Shown here: positions 50,251 through 59,474 of the stretch, piece by piece | How the letters are laid out: each line of letters starts with the position of its first letter | Numbering within the stretch: the first letter of the stretch is position 1 | Origin: Pseudomonadota bacterium | GTDB taxonomy: Bacteria > Pseudomonadota > Gammaproteobacteria > Steroidobacterales > MnTg04 | DNA: 64,000 nt | Reading direction: 5' to 3' | Assembly: GCA_022572885.1 (NCBI GenBank) | Contig: JACZVC010000009.1 | Location: forward strand, 27,284 to 91,283 | The notes under the pieces: model-generated | Databases searched by the model: none | Told to the model about the DNA's origin: nothing | The model's input: the letters and a program-made list of their open reading frames with translations, nothing else | Translations under genes and position numbers: made by a program

Positions 50251-51468
50251 TCAGGATGCCTTGGCGACCTGATCCATGCTGGCCAAGACATCCCTGATCC
50301 GATCGTTTGCCCAGGCAAGCTGTTCGCGGGTTACGATCAACGGCGGTGCGAACCGGACCACGGTTTCATGCGTTTCCTTGCTCAGCAGGCCCTTTTCCAT
50401 CAGTCGTTCACAGACTTCTCTGGCCGTTGCCAGTGCCGGGTCGATTTCCATGCCGATGAACAGCCCCTTGCCACGCAGATCCATGACCAGCGGACTCTTG
50501 ATGGTCTGCAGCAGACCCAGGAAGTACGCGCCCATTTCCCGGCTGCGCTCGACCAGCTTTTCCTCGACCAGGATATTGAGGGCTTCGAGACCCACCGCGG
50601 CAGCCAGCGCGTTGCCGCCGAAAGTGCTGCCATGCGTACCGGGTTGAAAAACCTCCATGACTTCACGTTTGGCCAGGAACAAGGATACCGGGAGGATGCC
50701 GCCGCCCAGCGCCTTGCCCAGTATCAAGCCATCGGGTTTGACATCGTCGTGCTCACAGGCAAGCAGCTTGCCGGTGCGGCCGAGACCGGTCTGCACTTCG
50801 TCGCAAATCAGCAGAACATTGTGCTCGCGACAAATTTCGGCGCATTTACGAAGATAACCATCCGGCGGAATATTGATGCCGCCTTCACCCTGGATCGGCT
50901 CGACCAGGAAAGCCGCCGTATTTTTGTTGATCGCCGCCGCCAGTGCTGCCGGGTCGCCATAGGGGATGGTCCTGATGCCGCTGGAAAACGGACCGAAACC
51001 CTCCTGGTACACGGGGTCGGATGACAGGCTGACGATGGTAATGGTCCGGCCGTGAAAATTGCCCTCGCAAGCGATAATTTCGGCCTGGTCCCGGGCCACG
51101 CCCTTGACCTCATAGGCCCACTTGCGTGCCGCCTTGAGCGCGGTTTCAACGGCTTCCGAACCGGTGTTCATCGGCAGCGCCATGTCTTGGCCGGTCAGTT
51201 CACAGGCGCGTTGCAGGAAATGAGCCAGCTTATCGGTATGAAAAGCGCGCGACACTATACTCAAGGTTGCTGCCTGTGCGCTGAGGACCTTGACCAGGCG
51301 CGGATTCGCATGGCCATGACTGACCGCCGAATAGGCGCTCATCATGTCCAGGTATTTATTGCCTTCGTCATCCCAGACATAGACTCCCTCGCCACGAACC
51401 AGCACTACCGGCAACGGATGGTAATTGTGTGCGCAGTAGCGGTTTTCGAGTTCTATCGTTGAATTCAT
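50251..51468 (-). CDS. rocD: Ornithine aminotransferase
   Basis: This 405-residue class III aminotransferase moves the delta-amino group of ornithine to 2-oxoglutarate, giving glutamate semialdehyde. Signatures are RYCAHNYHPLPVVL and MMSAYSAVSHGHANP near the start, EPIQGEGG, CDEVQTGLGRTGK, and GKALGGGILPVS with the PLP lysine. GSTFGGNALA is present. The N-terminal pattern favours ornithine over acetylornithine. Together with PruA (39 kb) it makes a route from ornithine to glutamate. Confidence 0.94.
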   Translation of the reverse strand: MNSTIELENRYCAHNYHPLPVVLVRGEGVYVWDDEGNKYLDMMSAYSAVSHGHANPRLVKVLSAQAATLSIVSRAFHTDKLAHFLQRACELTGQDMALPMNTGSEAVETALKAARKWAYEVKGVARDQAEIIACEGNFHGRTITIVSLSSDPVYQEGFGPFSSGIRTIPYGDPAALAAAINKNTAAFLVEPIQGEGGINIPPDGYLRKCAEICREHNVLLICDEVQTGLGRTGKLLACEHDDVKPDGLILGKALGGGILPVSLFLAKREVMEVFQPGTHGSTFGGNALAAAVGLEALNILVEEKLVERSREMGAYFLGLLQTIKSPLVMDLRGKGLFIGMEIDPALATAREVCERLMEKGLLSKETHETVVRFAPPLIVTREQLAWANDRIRDVLASMDQVAKAS

Positions 51469-51638
51469 GAAGGCCTCCGGGGGATCGGTTCGCCAGCCGG
51501 CATGGCGACGGCAGGCAGGTCGGTAATTTTAGGGCATACGCCACCCCTATATCCAGCTATCCGGATGGCGCCGAGTGTGCCGGCAGAAGGACCGCATGTA
51601 ATACTTGCCCGGGCTTATTTGCCAGGAGTCAGCGAAAA

Positions 51639-52289
51639 ATGATTCGGCTACCCAAAGCTGAGCGCGTTGTCGTGCCGGGCCCGGCCGGTGGCCTGGAAGC
51701 GCTATTGGAAGTTCCCGAGGTGCAGATCGAAAAAATTGCCGTCCTTTGTCATCCGCATCCTTTGTATCATGGCACCATGAATAACAAAGTCGTGCATACA
51801 CTGGCGCGGACATTCCAGCGCCTGGGAGTTGCCTGTCTGCGATTCAATTTTCGTGGCGTTGGCGGCAGTGGTGGTTCGTACGACGATGGCCAGGGTGAAA
51901 CACGAGATGCGCTGGCGGCAACGGAGTTCATGCGCGACCGGTTTCCAAAGGCGAAACTATGGCTGGCGGGATTTTCCTTTGGCGGAGCAGTTGCCCTGAG
52001 AGCCGCCAGGCTGGTCTCGGCTGACCTGCTGGTGACCGTGGCGCCAGCGCTGCAAAAAATGAAGTCAGCACAGCTAACGATCCCCGAATGCCCGTGGCTG
52101 CTTATCCATGGCGACCTAGACACCACGGTCAGTTGCCGGGGGAACCTCGAATGGGTGAGCAATCTGGATCATCCGCCAGAGCTTTACATTGCCCGCGGAG
52201 CCGATCATTTTTTTCATGGCAAACTGAACCTCCTTCGCGATGTCGTAATCGAGAAACTGGAAAAAATGGGCGTAGTCCAATGCGGGTAA
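51639..52289 (+). CDS. Alpha/beta hydrolase (COG2945 type)
   Basis: The protein is 216 residues. CHPHPLYHGTMNNKV near residues 37-51 is the signature of this small family; FNFRGVGGSGGSYDDG follows, GFSFGGAVAL holds the nucleophile Ser, and HGDLDTTV and ADHFFHG give the catalytic Asp and His. It probably acts as a cytoplasmic esterase or acyl hydrolase of unknown substrate. It precedes the TerB-like gene by 25 bases, suggesting one transcript. Confidence 0.9.
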   Translation: MIRLPKAERVVVPGPAGGLEALLEVPEVQIEKIAVLCHPHPLYHGTMNNKVVHTLARTFQRLGVACLRFNFRGVGGSGGSYDDGQGETRDALAATEFMRDRFPKAKLWLAGFSFGGAVALRAARLVSADLLVTVAPALQKMKSAQLTIPECPWLLIHGDLDTTVSCRGNLEWVSNLDHPPELYIARGADHFFHGKLNLLRDVVIEKLEKMGVVQCG

Positions 52290-52314
52290 AACTTCATGGA
52301 AGACGGAGCTGAAC

Positions 52315-52779
52315 ATGCTGAAATCGGTTTTCATCGCGATAAAAAAACAGTTTGCCGTTGCTGACGAGGAGCACGGCGGGAATCATGAAAATGCGCTGCG
52401 GCTGGCGACAGCGGCCCTGCTTGTGGAGATGGGCCGGGCCGATCATTACAGCGATGGTGACGAGGCGGCGTTGATACTGGAGCTATTGCGCGAACATTTC
52501 GTGATGGAAACCGAAGACGTCGGCGCTCTTTATGAGATTGCCACTGAGAAGGCCGACGAAGTGGTGTCCTTGCATGAGCTGACCAGCCTGCTGCATCGAT
52601 CGCTCGACGAGGAAGAGCGGGGCAGATTGCTGGAGATGATGTGGCGGATAGCCTATGCCGACAAGCGCCTGGATCCGCTGGAAGACTCGCTGGTGAGAAA
52701 AGTGGCAAACTTGCTTTATGTTCGCAATACCCGCTTGATGAGAATTCGCGAACGGGTGATGTCGGCTATCGATCAGTAA
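52315..52779 (+). CDS. TerB-domain protein
   Basis: The protein is 154 residues, all helical, with the TerB fold: LATAALLVEMGRADHYSDGDE and MMWRIAYADKRLDPLEDSLVRKVANLL carry the two acidic metal-site repeats. TerB proteins bind calcium-like metals and sit at the inner membrane in tellurite and stress systems; stand-alone members are common and uncharacterised. GGAG is 8 bases before the ATG. It is convergent with yggT. Confidence 0.9.
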   Translation: MLKSVFIAIKKQFAVADEEHGGNHENALRLATAALLVEMGRADHYSDGDEAALILELLREHFVMETEDVGALYEIATEKADEVVSLHELTSLLHRSLDEEERGRLLEMMWRIAYADKRLDPLEDSLVRKVANLLYVRNTRLMRIRERVMSAIDQ

Positions 52780-52820
52780 GCGTACCGTGAGTTATCTGTC
52801 GTGCCGGGACCGCCGGCCCA

Positions 52821-53351
52821 CTAGCGCAGCGCAAGGATCAGCGCTTGTAATCCGATCAAGACAAACAATGGAGCGAGGTCGAGTCCGCCGATCGGTGGTA
52901 TCAGGCGGCGCACCGGTCTGATCAGTGGTTCGGTTATCGAGGTCAGGACCGCGACGATCGGATGATAGCCACCGGTACCGACCCAGCTCAGTATCGCCCT
53001 GAGCAGTACGGCAAAGAAAAACAAACGGGCCGCGTTGACGGCCAGCCTCTGCAGGACAATGAGCAGCAGAATTCCGGTGGACGGTACCGACACGCCACTG
53101 AGCGAAATCAGAATGAGCGTAAGAACCATTTCCAGTAGCAGTGCCACCAGCACGGTAGCCAGGTCCAGGCCCTTCCACGCCGGTATGATTCGCCTGACAG
53201 GGCGGACCAGCGGCCCCGTGACCGCCACGATAAATTGCGAGACGGGATTGTGGAAATCGGCCCTGACCCACTGCATCAGAAAACGGAGCAAGTAACAGCT
53301 GACGTAGAGTTCGCCGATCGTGGAGACAAGGAAATAGACTACCTGCGCCAT
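52821..53351 (-). CDS. yggT: YggT-family membrane protein
   Basis: The protein is 176 residues with two YggT repeats, each two membrane helices; the repeated motif is (I)TGPLVRPVRRIIP and (I)TEPLIRPVRRLIPP. The family is linked to cell division and osmotic tolerance. It lies 59 bases after yggS on the same strand; in many gammaproteobacteria proC sits between them but it is absent here. Confidence 0.93.
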   Translation of the reverse strand: MAQVVYFLVSTIGELYVSCYLLRFLMQWVRADFHNPVSQFIVAVTGPLVRPVRRIIPAWKGLDLATVLVALLLEMVLTLILISLSGVSVPSTGILLLIVLQRLAVNAARLFFFAVLLRAILSWVGTGGYHPIVAVLTSITEPLIRPVRRLIPPIGGLDLAPLFVLIGLQALILALR

Positions 53352-53410
53352 TTTGCTGAATTCCTGGATGCGTTTGGGTCGCCAAAGATAACATGGCGGC
53401 CCTGTAATTC

Positions 53411-54121
53411 TTAGCCGGTTAGCGGACCGGTACCGGCGGGGCGTGGTCCGAATACCGCGGTACCCAGGCGCACCAGCGTTGAGCCCTCTTCTATCGCGGC
53501 TTCCAGGTCATTACTCATGCCCATCGACAGCGTGTCGAGCCCGAGGCCCAGGAGCTGGTTGAGTTCGTTTTGCAAGCTGGCGAGGCGGGCGAACCAATGG
53601 CGTTGGCGGGATGGTTTTTCGCTTGCTGGTGGTATGCACATCAGGCCACGCAGTCGCAACCCGGGGAGCTCAGCGACCCGGCTGGCTAAATCGGCAAGAT
53701 TCTCCGGCGCTACGCCCGATTTGCCTTTTTCCTGGTTCAAGGCAACCTGCAAACAGATATCAAGATCTGTTTGTCCGGGCGGGCGATGCGCGCTCAGTTT
53801 AGTCGCCACTTTGAGGCGATCAACGCTGTGGACCCAGTCGAAGCAAGTAGCGATTTCGCGGGCCTTGTTGCTTTGTATGTGGCCGATGAAATGCCATTCG
53901 ATATCGAGGCTTTGCAGCTGTCGCTGCTTGCCCATCGCTTCCTGCACAAAATTTTCGCCAAAAGCTTTCTGACCCGCCTCAAAGGCGACGCGAATTGCAT
54001 CGGCAGGATGCTTTTTACTGACCGCCAGCAGATTGACTTCTGCGGGGTCGCGGCCGCAGCTATCGCAGGCTTGGCGGATTCTTTGGCGGATTTTCAACAG
54101 GTTCTGTGTGACGCTCGTCAT
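53411..54121 (-). CDS. yggS: PLP homeostasis protein (YggS/PROSC)
   Basis: The protein is 236 residues, a fold-type III PLP carrier. LLAVSKKHP holds the PLP lysine, FGENFVQEA and WHFIGHIQSNKA follow, and LSMGMSNDLEAAIEEGSTLVRLG is the phosphate-binding end. It has no enzymatic activity but controls free PLP and amino-acid pools. It is divergent from pilT, the same arrangement as in Pseudomonas. Confidence 0.97.
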   Translation of the reverse strand: MTSVTQNLLKIRQRIRQACDSCGRDPAEVNLLAVSKKHPADAIRVAFEAGQKAFGENFVQEAMGKQRQLQSLDIEWHFIGHIQSNKAREIATCFDWVHSVDRLKVATKLSAHRPPGQTDLDICLQVALNQEKGKSGVAPENLADLASRVAELPGLRLRGLMCIPPASEKPSRQRHWFARLASLQNELNQLLGLGLDTLSMGMSNDLEAAIEEGSTLVRLGTAVFGPRPAGTGPLTG

Positions 54122-54156
54122 GTTTTACTTAAGCTGGTTGGTTATACTGAACAACG

Positions 54157-54185
54157 TTGGTTTTAGGCAATTATGGGCTTATAGA
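54157..54185 (+). promoter_or_regulatory. Possible promoter of the pilT operon
   Basis: TTGGTT (54157-54162), 17 bases, TATAGA (54180-54185), about 35 bases before the pilT GTG. Both boxes deviate from consensus. Confidence 0.35.
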
Positions 54186-54220
54186 ACCATATTTAACCCA
54201 TAAATCATAGGGATTTTGAT

Positions 54221-55261
54221 GTGGCACCAGATATTGCACAACTCTTGACCTTTTCGGTGAAAAATAACGCGTCTGACCTTCATTTGTCAGCAGAAATGCC
54301 GCCATTGATCCGTGTAGACGGGGATGTCAAGCGGCTCAATATGCCGGCGCTATCGCACAAGGAAGTGCACGCGATGATGTACGACATCATGAACGATAAA
54401 CAGCGCAAGGATTTTGAGGAGTTTTTCGAAACCGATTTTTCGTTTGAAATTCCCAAGCTGGCACGATTCAGGGTCAATGCGTACAACCAGCATCGTGGCG
54501 CAGCCGCCGTATTCAGAACGATTCCCTCGGTAATCCTGTCGCTGGATGACTTGCAGGCGCCAAAAATCTTTAAAGATGTGGCGATGTATCCGCGGGGACT
54601 GGTCCTGGTGACGGGTCCGACCGGATCGGGCAAATCCACAACGCTGGCCGCGCTGGTCGATTATATCAATGACAACAAGCCGAGCCACATCATAACCATC
54701 GAGGATCCGATCGAATTTGTACACGAGAGCCGCCGCTGTCTGATCAACCAGCGTGAAGTGCATCGCGATACCCTGGGCTTTAACGAGGCGATGCGATCGG
54801 CGCTGCGTGAAGATCCGGATGTCATCCTGATTGGCGAAATGAGAGACCTCGAGACCATTCGCCTGGCGCTGACAGCGGCCGAGACCGGGCACCTCGTGTT
54901 TGGCACTTTGCATACGAGTTCCGCGGCCAAGACCATCGACCGCGTCGTCGATGTTTTCCCGGGCGGGGAAAAGGAAATGGTGCGCTCAATGCTGTCCGAG
55001 TCGTTGCGCTGCGTGATATCGCAGTCCCTGTTAAAGAAAATAGGCGGCGGCCGGGTTGCGGCACACGAAATCATGATTGGTACGCCAGCGATCCGCAACC
55101 TGATCCGCGAGGGCAAAGTTGCGCAGATGTACTCGGCAATCCAAACCGGTCAATCGATGGGCATGCAAACGCTTGACCAGTGTTTGCAGGATCTGACCCA
55201 AATGGGACTGGTGAGCAAGGAAGAAGCCCGTTTCCGGGCGGTCAACAAGGACACCATTTAG
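54221..55261 (+). CDS. pilT: Type IV pilus retraction ATPase PilT
   Basis: This 346-residue hexameric ATPase drives pilus disassembly and twitching. Walker A is GPTGSGKSTT, the Asp box TIEDPIEFVH, Walker B DVILIGEMRD, and the His box TGHLVFGTLHTSS. The PilT-specific AIRNLIREGK helix is present near the end, which separates it from PilU. The start is GTG 54221 after a TAGGGAT site. It is the first of three related genes in a row. Confidence 0.97.
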   Translation: MAPDIAQLLTFSVKNNASDLHLSAEMPPLIRVDGDVKRLNMPALSHKEVHAMMYDIMNDKQRKDFEEFFETDFSFEIPKLARFRVNAYNQHRGAAAVFRTIPSVILSLDDLQAPKIFKDVAMYPRGLVLVTGPTGSGKSTTLAALVDYINDNKPSHIITIEDPIEFVHESRRCLINQREVHRDTLGFNEAMRSALREDPDVILIGEMRDLETIRLALTAAETGHLVFGTLHTSSAAKTIDRVVDVFPGGEKEMVRSMLSESLRCVISQSLLKKIGGGRVAAHEIMIGTPAIRNLIREGKVAQMYSAIQTGQSMGMQTLDQCLQDLTQMGLVSKEEARFRAVNKDTI

Positions 55262-55280
55262 CAGTCAGCGGAGTTTCGAT

Positions 55281-56432
55281 ATGGCAATGGAACGAGAACA
55301 AGCGGTCAAGCTGATGCAGGATCTGCTTCGCCGGATGGTGCAGGTCGAAGGCTCGGATCTTTTTATCACCAAGGGATTTCCGCCGGCTATCAAAGTCGAT
55401 GGCGAAGTCAATCCGGTGATGGACAAGGCGCTGACCTCCGAGCAGAGTGCTTTGATCGTGCGTTCGATCATGAACGACAAGCAGACCCGTCAATTCGATT
55501 CCACCAAGGAGTGCAACTTCGCGATCAACCCCAAAGGCATAGGCCGTTTTCGGGTTAGCGCTTTTGTCCAACAAGGCTATACCGGCGCCGTACTCAGAAC
55601 GATTATCACCAAGATTCCCACTATCGAGGATCTCGAGCTGCCAAATCAGCTGGCCGACGTGGTGATGAACAAGCTCGGTCTGGCCATTATCGTCGGTGGC
55701 ACCGGCTCGGGTAAGTCGACCACGCTGGCGGCGATGATTCGTCATCGCAACGAGAACACCCATGGCCATATCGTGACCATCGAGGACCCGGTCGAGTATG
55801 TCCACCCGCATATCAATTGTGTGGTGACCCAACGCGAGGTGGGTGTGGATACTGAAACCTGGCTTGTTGCCCTGAAGAATGCGCTGCGCCAGGCGCCCGA
55901 TGTGATTCTTATCGGCGAGATTCGTGACCGCGAGACCATGGAGTACGCGATTCAGTTTTCCGAGACCGGTCATCTGTGCCTGGCGACCCTGCACGCCAAC
56001 AGCGCCAACCAGGCCCTCGACAGAATCATCAATTTCTTTCCCGAGGAAAGACGGGGCCAGTTGCTGATGGATCTGTCGCTGAACATCAAGGCGCTGATTT
56101 CCCAACGGCTGATACGCCGGGAAGGCACCAAGGGGCGGGTCGCGGCAATGGAAATCCTGCTGGCTTCACCACTGATCAACGACCTGATTCTTCGCGGTGA
56201 GATATACGAACTCAAGGAAATTATGGCCAAGTCGAACCGGCTGGGAATGCAGACTTTCGACCAGGCGCTGTTCGCGTTGTACGAGTCTGGAACCATTGCT
56301 TATGACGATGCGATGCGCAACGCGGATTCGCGCAATGAATTGCGTTTGCGGATCAAGCTCGAAAGCGAGCGTGGCTCATCGGCAGAAGACGCCGCAGCCG
56401 AAAAACTCTCGGTTGTAGGAGAGGAAAAATAG
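55281..56432 (+). CDS. pilU: Pilus retraction ATPase PilU
   Basis: The protein is 383 residues, a PilT paralogue with Walker A GGTGSGKSTT, TIEDPVEYVH, DVILIGEIRD and HLCLATLHANS. The AIRNLIRE element is replaced by LASPLINDLILRG, as in PilU. It has an acidic C-terminal extension (about 345-383), also typical. PilU normally helps PilT retract against load. It starts 20 bases after pilT and is co-transcribed. Confidence 0.95.
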   Translation: MAMEREQAVKLMQDLLRRMVQVEGSDLFITKGFPPAIKVDGEVNPVMDKALTSEQSALIVRSIMNDKQTRQFDSTKECNFAINPKGIGRFRVSAFVQQGYTGAVLRTIITKIPTIEDLELPNQLADVVMNKLGLAIIVGGTGSGKSTTLAAMIRHRNENTHGHIVTIEDPVEYVHPHINCVVTQREVGVDTETWLVALKNALRQAPDVILIGEIRDRETMEYAIQFSETGHLCLATLHANSANQALDRIINFFPEERRGQLLMDLSLNIKALISQRLIRREGTKGRVAAMEILLASPLINDLILRGEIYELKEIMAKSNRLGMQTFDQALFALYESGTIAYDDAMRNADSRNELRLRIKLESERGSSAEDAAAEKLSVVGEEK

Positions 56433-56476
56433 CCGGACCAGGAACCACGCCGGCCGTCTGAACACAGGGATACACA

Positions 56477-57532
56477 ATGAACACAAAGCCTTTATTCAAA
56501 CTGATGGTGGAAAAGAACGCTTCCGATCTTTTCTTCACGACTTATGCGCCGGTAAAAATCAAGATCGAGGGCCGCATTATGGCGGTCAACAAAATTGAAC
56601 TGACGCCAAAAATGGTCAAACAGGCTGCGCTTGGCCTGATGAACGAGGAGCAGATCGAGTTTTTCAACAAGAATCTCGAAGTCGATTTCGCTATTTCCGA
56701 GCCGGGCTTGGGCCGCTTTCGCGCCAACGTTTTCCACCAGCGCGGCAACGTGGCCATGGTCCTGCGCTATGTAACTTCCGATATGCCGCGTCTGGAGGAC
56801 CTGGGCCTGCCGCTGGTGCTCAAGGATCTGGCGATGATCAAACGTGGCCTGATCTTGATGGTTGGCGCATCGGGGTCGGGCAAGTCAACGACCCTCGCCG
56901 CGATGATCAATCACCGGAACGAAAATGTTTCCGAGCACATTATTACCATCGAAGATCCGATCGAGTTTCTACACCCCAACCTGAAATGCATAATCAACCA
57001 GCGCGAGCTGGGTCTGGATACCAAGTCTTATGAGATCGCCCTGCGCAGCGCGATGCGTGCGGCGCCCGATGTCATCCAGATTGGCGAGATTCGCGATCGT
57101 CCGACCATGGATGCGGCGCTGACGCTGGCCGGTACGGGCCACCTGGCGATCGCGACCCTGCACGCCAATAACGCACCGGAAACGCTGGACCGGATTATCA
57201 ACATGTATCCGGTCGAGCAGCAGTCACAGATTTTCATGGACTTGTCGCAATACATGAAAGCCATCATTTCGCAGCGGCTGGTCATGGGCAAGGACAAACA
57301 CCGGGTGGCGGCGGTGGAAGTCCTGCTCAATACGCCGCATATTTCGGAGCTAACGCTGAAAGGCGACATTTCCGGGGTCAAGGAGGCGCTGGCGGACAGC
57401 GACGAAGCCGGAATACAGGATTTCGATACCGCGTTGTTCAGTCTATATCGTGAAGGCCGGATCGAGCTCGAAGAGGCGCTGATCAACGCCGATTCGAGGA
57501 CCAACCTGGAAACGAAAATCAATTTCGGTTGA
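56477..57532 (+). CDS. Third PilT/PilU-like ATPase
   Basis: The protein is 351 residues, closest in layout to PilU: Walker A GASGSGKSTT, Asp box TIEDPIEFLHP, Walker B DVIQIGEIRD, His box HLAIATLHANN. The expected catalytic residues are intact. It lacks both the PilT AIRNLIRE helix and the PilU C-terminal extension. It may work as an alternative PilT2/PilU2 motor. The gene is 44 bases downstream of pilU, in the same direction. Confidence 0.88.
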   Translation: MNTKPLFKLMVEKNASDLFFTTYAPVKIKIEGRIMAVNKIELTPKMVKQAALGLMNEEQIEFFNKNLEVDFAISEPGLGRFRANVFHQRGNVAMVLRYVTSDMPRLEDLGLPLVLKDLAMIKRGLILMVGASGSGKSTTLAAMINHRNENVSEHIITIEDPIEFLHPNLKCIINQRELGLDTKSYEIALRSAMRAAPDVIQIGEIRDRPTMDAALTLAGTGHLAIATLHANNAPETLDRIINMYPVEQQSQIFMDLSQYMKAIISQRLVMGKDKHRVAAVEVLLNTPHISELTLKGDISGVKEALADSDEAGIQDFDTALFSLYREGRIELEEALINADSRTNLETKINFG

Positions 57533-57545
57533 TTACCCGCCGCTG

Positions 57546-58436
57546 CTAGCCCGCATAGATGGTGTGGGCGTCGAACACAGGTCCGTCCACACAGACTCTT
57601 TTCATTGCGACACCGGCGTCGGTCTTAACTTCCACCGTGCAGCCGGCGCAACCCCCCAGCGCGCAGGCCATGAACTCTTCCAGCGATATCTGGCAGGGCA
57701 GGTCAAGGTCACGTGCCAGCCTGGCAATCGCATCGAGCATGGGTTCAGGTCCACAGCCAAATAATTCGACCTCGGCCAGTTCTTGGTCGCTCATGACTTG
57801 CAGACAGTCACGCGCGAGTTCGGTGACAAAGCCTCGGTAACAGCCGGAAAACTCCGACCCGCTTGCCAGCCGGGAAGCGATGCCGAGTGATTCCATCAGT
57901 GGCATGCCGTGGGTGACTTCCCTGCCGGCGCCAGGAACCGGCAATGCCGATGCTATCGTCTGGAAAGGGAATGGCAGCTCTGAGCCCATCAGGACCAGTG
58001 GTTGTTTCGCCGCGCCATGATCGGCAGCGAGGCTCTCCGCGAGGAAGACAATCGGTGGAATTCCCACGCCGCCACCGATCAGCATGGGCCTGGATTTCTC
58101 GGCACAGGCGACAAATGGATTGCCGATGGGGCCGATGACGCTGACCGAGTCGCCGCGTTGACGGCTCGATAAATGGCGCAGGCCATCGCCAATGACCTTA
58201 TAGAGAAGTTCGATCCAGCCGCCATCCGCGCTGGCCCGCATGATCGATAGCGGGCGACGCATTGGGACTGCCGGGTCACAGCAGACATGCGCGAACGAGC
58301 CGGGTTTGGCCTTGGCTGCACACAGTGGCGCGTGCAGTCGAATAACGTATTGCTGGCCAGCGTATTCGTCCTGCGACAGGACAGCCGCGTCTTCTACAAA
58401 AATTGTGCCGCGATGTTCCCGGTCTCCACCGCTCAA
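57546..58436 (-). CDS. pyrK: PyrK-like electron-transfer subunit (FAD, 2Fe-2S)
   Basis: The protein is 296 residues. An FAD-binding barrel with RRPLSIM (about 58-64), a NAD-binding part with IGGGVGIPP, and a [2Fe-2S] tail with CALGGCAGC and RVCVDGPVF (about 252-286) are the PyrK layout. PyrK carries electrons from dihydroorotate dehydrogenase B to NAD. No pyrD is adjacent. It starts at TTG, overlapping the pyrB stop by 4 bases, so pyrimidine context is strong. Alternatively it serves another reductase. Confidence 0.85.
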   Translation of the reverse strand: MSGGDREHRGTIFVEDAAVLSQDEYAGQQYVIRLHAPLCAAKAKPGSFAHVCCDPAVPMRRPLSIMRASADGGWIELLYKVIGDGLRHLSSRQRGDSVSVIGPIGNPFVACAEKSRPMLIGGGVGIPPIVFLAESLAADHGAAKQPLVLMGSELPFPFQTIASALPVPGAGREVTHGMPLMESLGIASRLASGSEFSGCYRGFVTELARDCLQVMSDQELAEVELFGCGPEPMLDAIARLARDLDLPCQISLEEFMACALGGCAGCTVEVKTDAGVAMKRVCVDGPVFDAHTIYAG

Positions 58437-59413
58437 GACTTTTTTCCTTCGGCGATCGCCGCAAGCACCGCCATGCGCATCGCGACGCCATTGCCCACCT
58501 GCTGGCGAACCACTGACTGGCGGCCGTCGGCAACCTCGTTATCCATATCCGTACCCCGGTTTATCGGGCCAGGATGCATGACGATCGCGTTTCCCCTGGC
58601 CAGTTTCAGGCGTCGCGATGTCAGGCAGTATTGTTTGCGGTAGCTTTCCAGATCCGGAATATCCCCGGATTTCATGCGCTCTTTCTGCAGACGCAGCATC
58701 ATCACGACGTCGCAGTCTGTAATCCCCGCGTCAAAATCCGTATAACGGCGCGCATGGGTCAGCTCGTTTGACTCCGGCAGCAGGTTTTCAGGCGCGATCA
58801 GCCTGAGGTCATGCACCCCGAGCGCCAGCAATGCGTGACAAGCTGAGCGCGCCACCCGCGAATGACGAATATCGCCGGTGATGGCGATGCTGAGATTCTT
58901 GAAATCTTTCTTGTGCTGGCGAATGGTCAAGACATCCAGCAAGCCTTGCGTTGGATGCGACTGTTGCCCTTCACCGGCATTGATCAGGCTTGCGCGGCCG
59001 CTCAATCGAGCGGCGATGTTGCCCATCAGGCCTTCTTCCTTGTGACGGACGACGAAAAAATCGACAGCCATGGACTGGATGGTCAGCAAGGTATCCAGCA
59101 CGGTTTCCCCTTTGGCCGCGGACGAGGTTGGAATCACCAGGTTGACGACATCCGCTCCCTGGCGGCGGGCCGCAAGTTCAAACGAAATCTGGGTCCGGGT
59201 GCTGGCTTCAAAAAACAACTGGCAGACCGTCAGGCCCTCGAGCGAACCATCGCCGGGCCCGGGTTGTCCGGGAGCGATCAGGTAGCTTTCCGCCCGATCC
59301 ATCAGTCCGCTCAGCACGTCCCCGCCCAGGCCATCCAGTGTGACCAGGTGGCGAAGATTACCCTGACTGTCGAGTTGTTCGTTCACGCCCGATACCGTTC
59401 CAGTGACCTGCAT
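58433..59413 (-). CDS. pyrB: Aspartate carbamoyltransferase catalytic subunit
   Basis: The protein is 326 residues. Carbamoyl-phosphate binding is shown by FEASTRTQISFELA (the STRT loop); HPTQGLLDVLTI and the aspartate loop RLQKERM follow, and HPGPINRGTDMD ends the domain. It makes N-carbamoyl-aspartate. No regulatory subunit gene (pyrI) is adjacent; in Pseudomonas-type enzymes pyrB pairs with an inactive PyrC instead, which is also missing here. It is coupled to pyrK downstream. Confidence 0.96.
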   Translation of the reverse strand: MQVTGTVSGVNEQLDSQGNLRHLVTLDGLGGDVLSGLMDRAESYLIAPGQPGPGDGSLEGLTVCQLFFEASTRTQISFELAARRQGADVVNLVIPTSSAAKGETVLDTLLTIQSMAVDFFVVRHKEEGLMGNIAARLSGRASLINAGEGQQSHPTQGLLDVLTIRQHKKDFKNLSIAITGDIRHSRVARSACHALLALGVHDLRLIAPENLLPESNELTHARRYTDFDAGITDCDVVMMLRLQKERMKSGDIPDLESYRKQYCLTSRRLKLARGNAIVMHPGPINRGTDMDNEVADGRQSVVRQQVGNGVAMRMAVLAAIAEGKKS

Positions 59414-59474
59414 GCGGGTTGTTTGCGGCGCACGACCGCGCTGCGCATCCTAATGAATCGCTTCGTCGTTGTCA

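Noticed and set aside
55242..56105. 287-codon minus-strand frame opposite pilU
   Set aside because: Shadow of a conserved ATPase; His/Gln-rich translation without family similarity.
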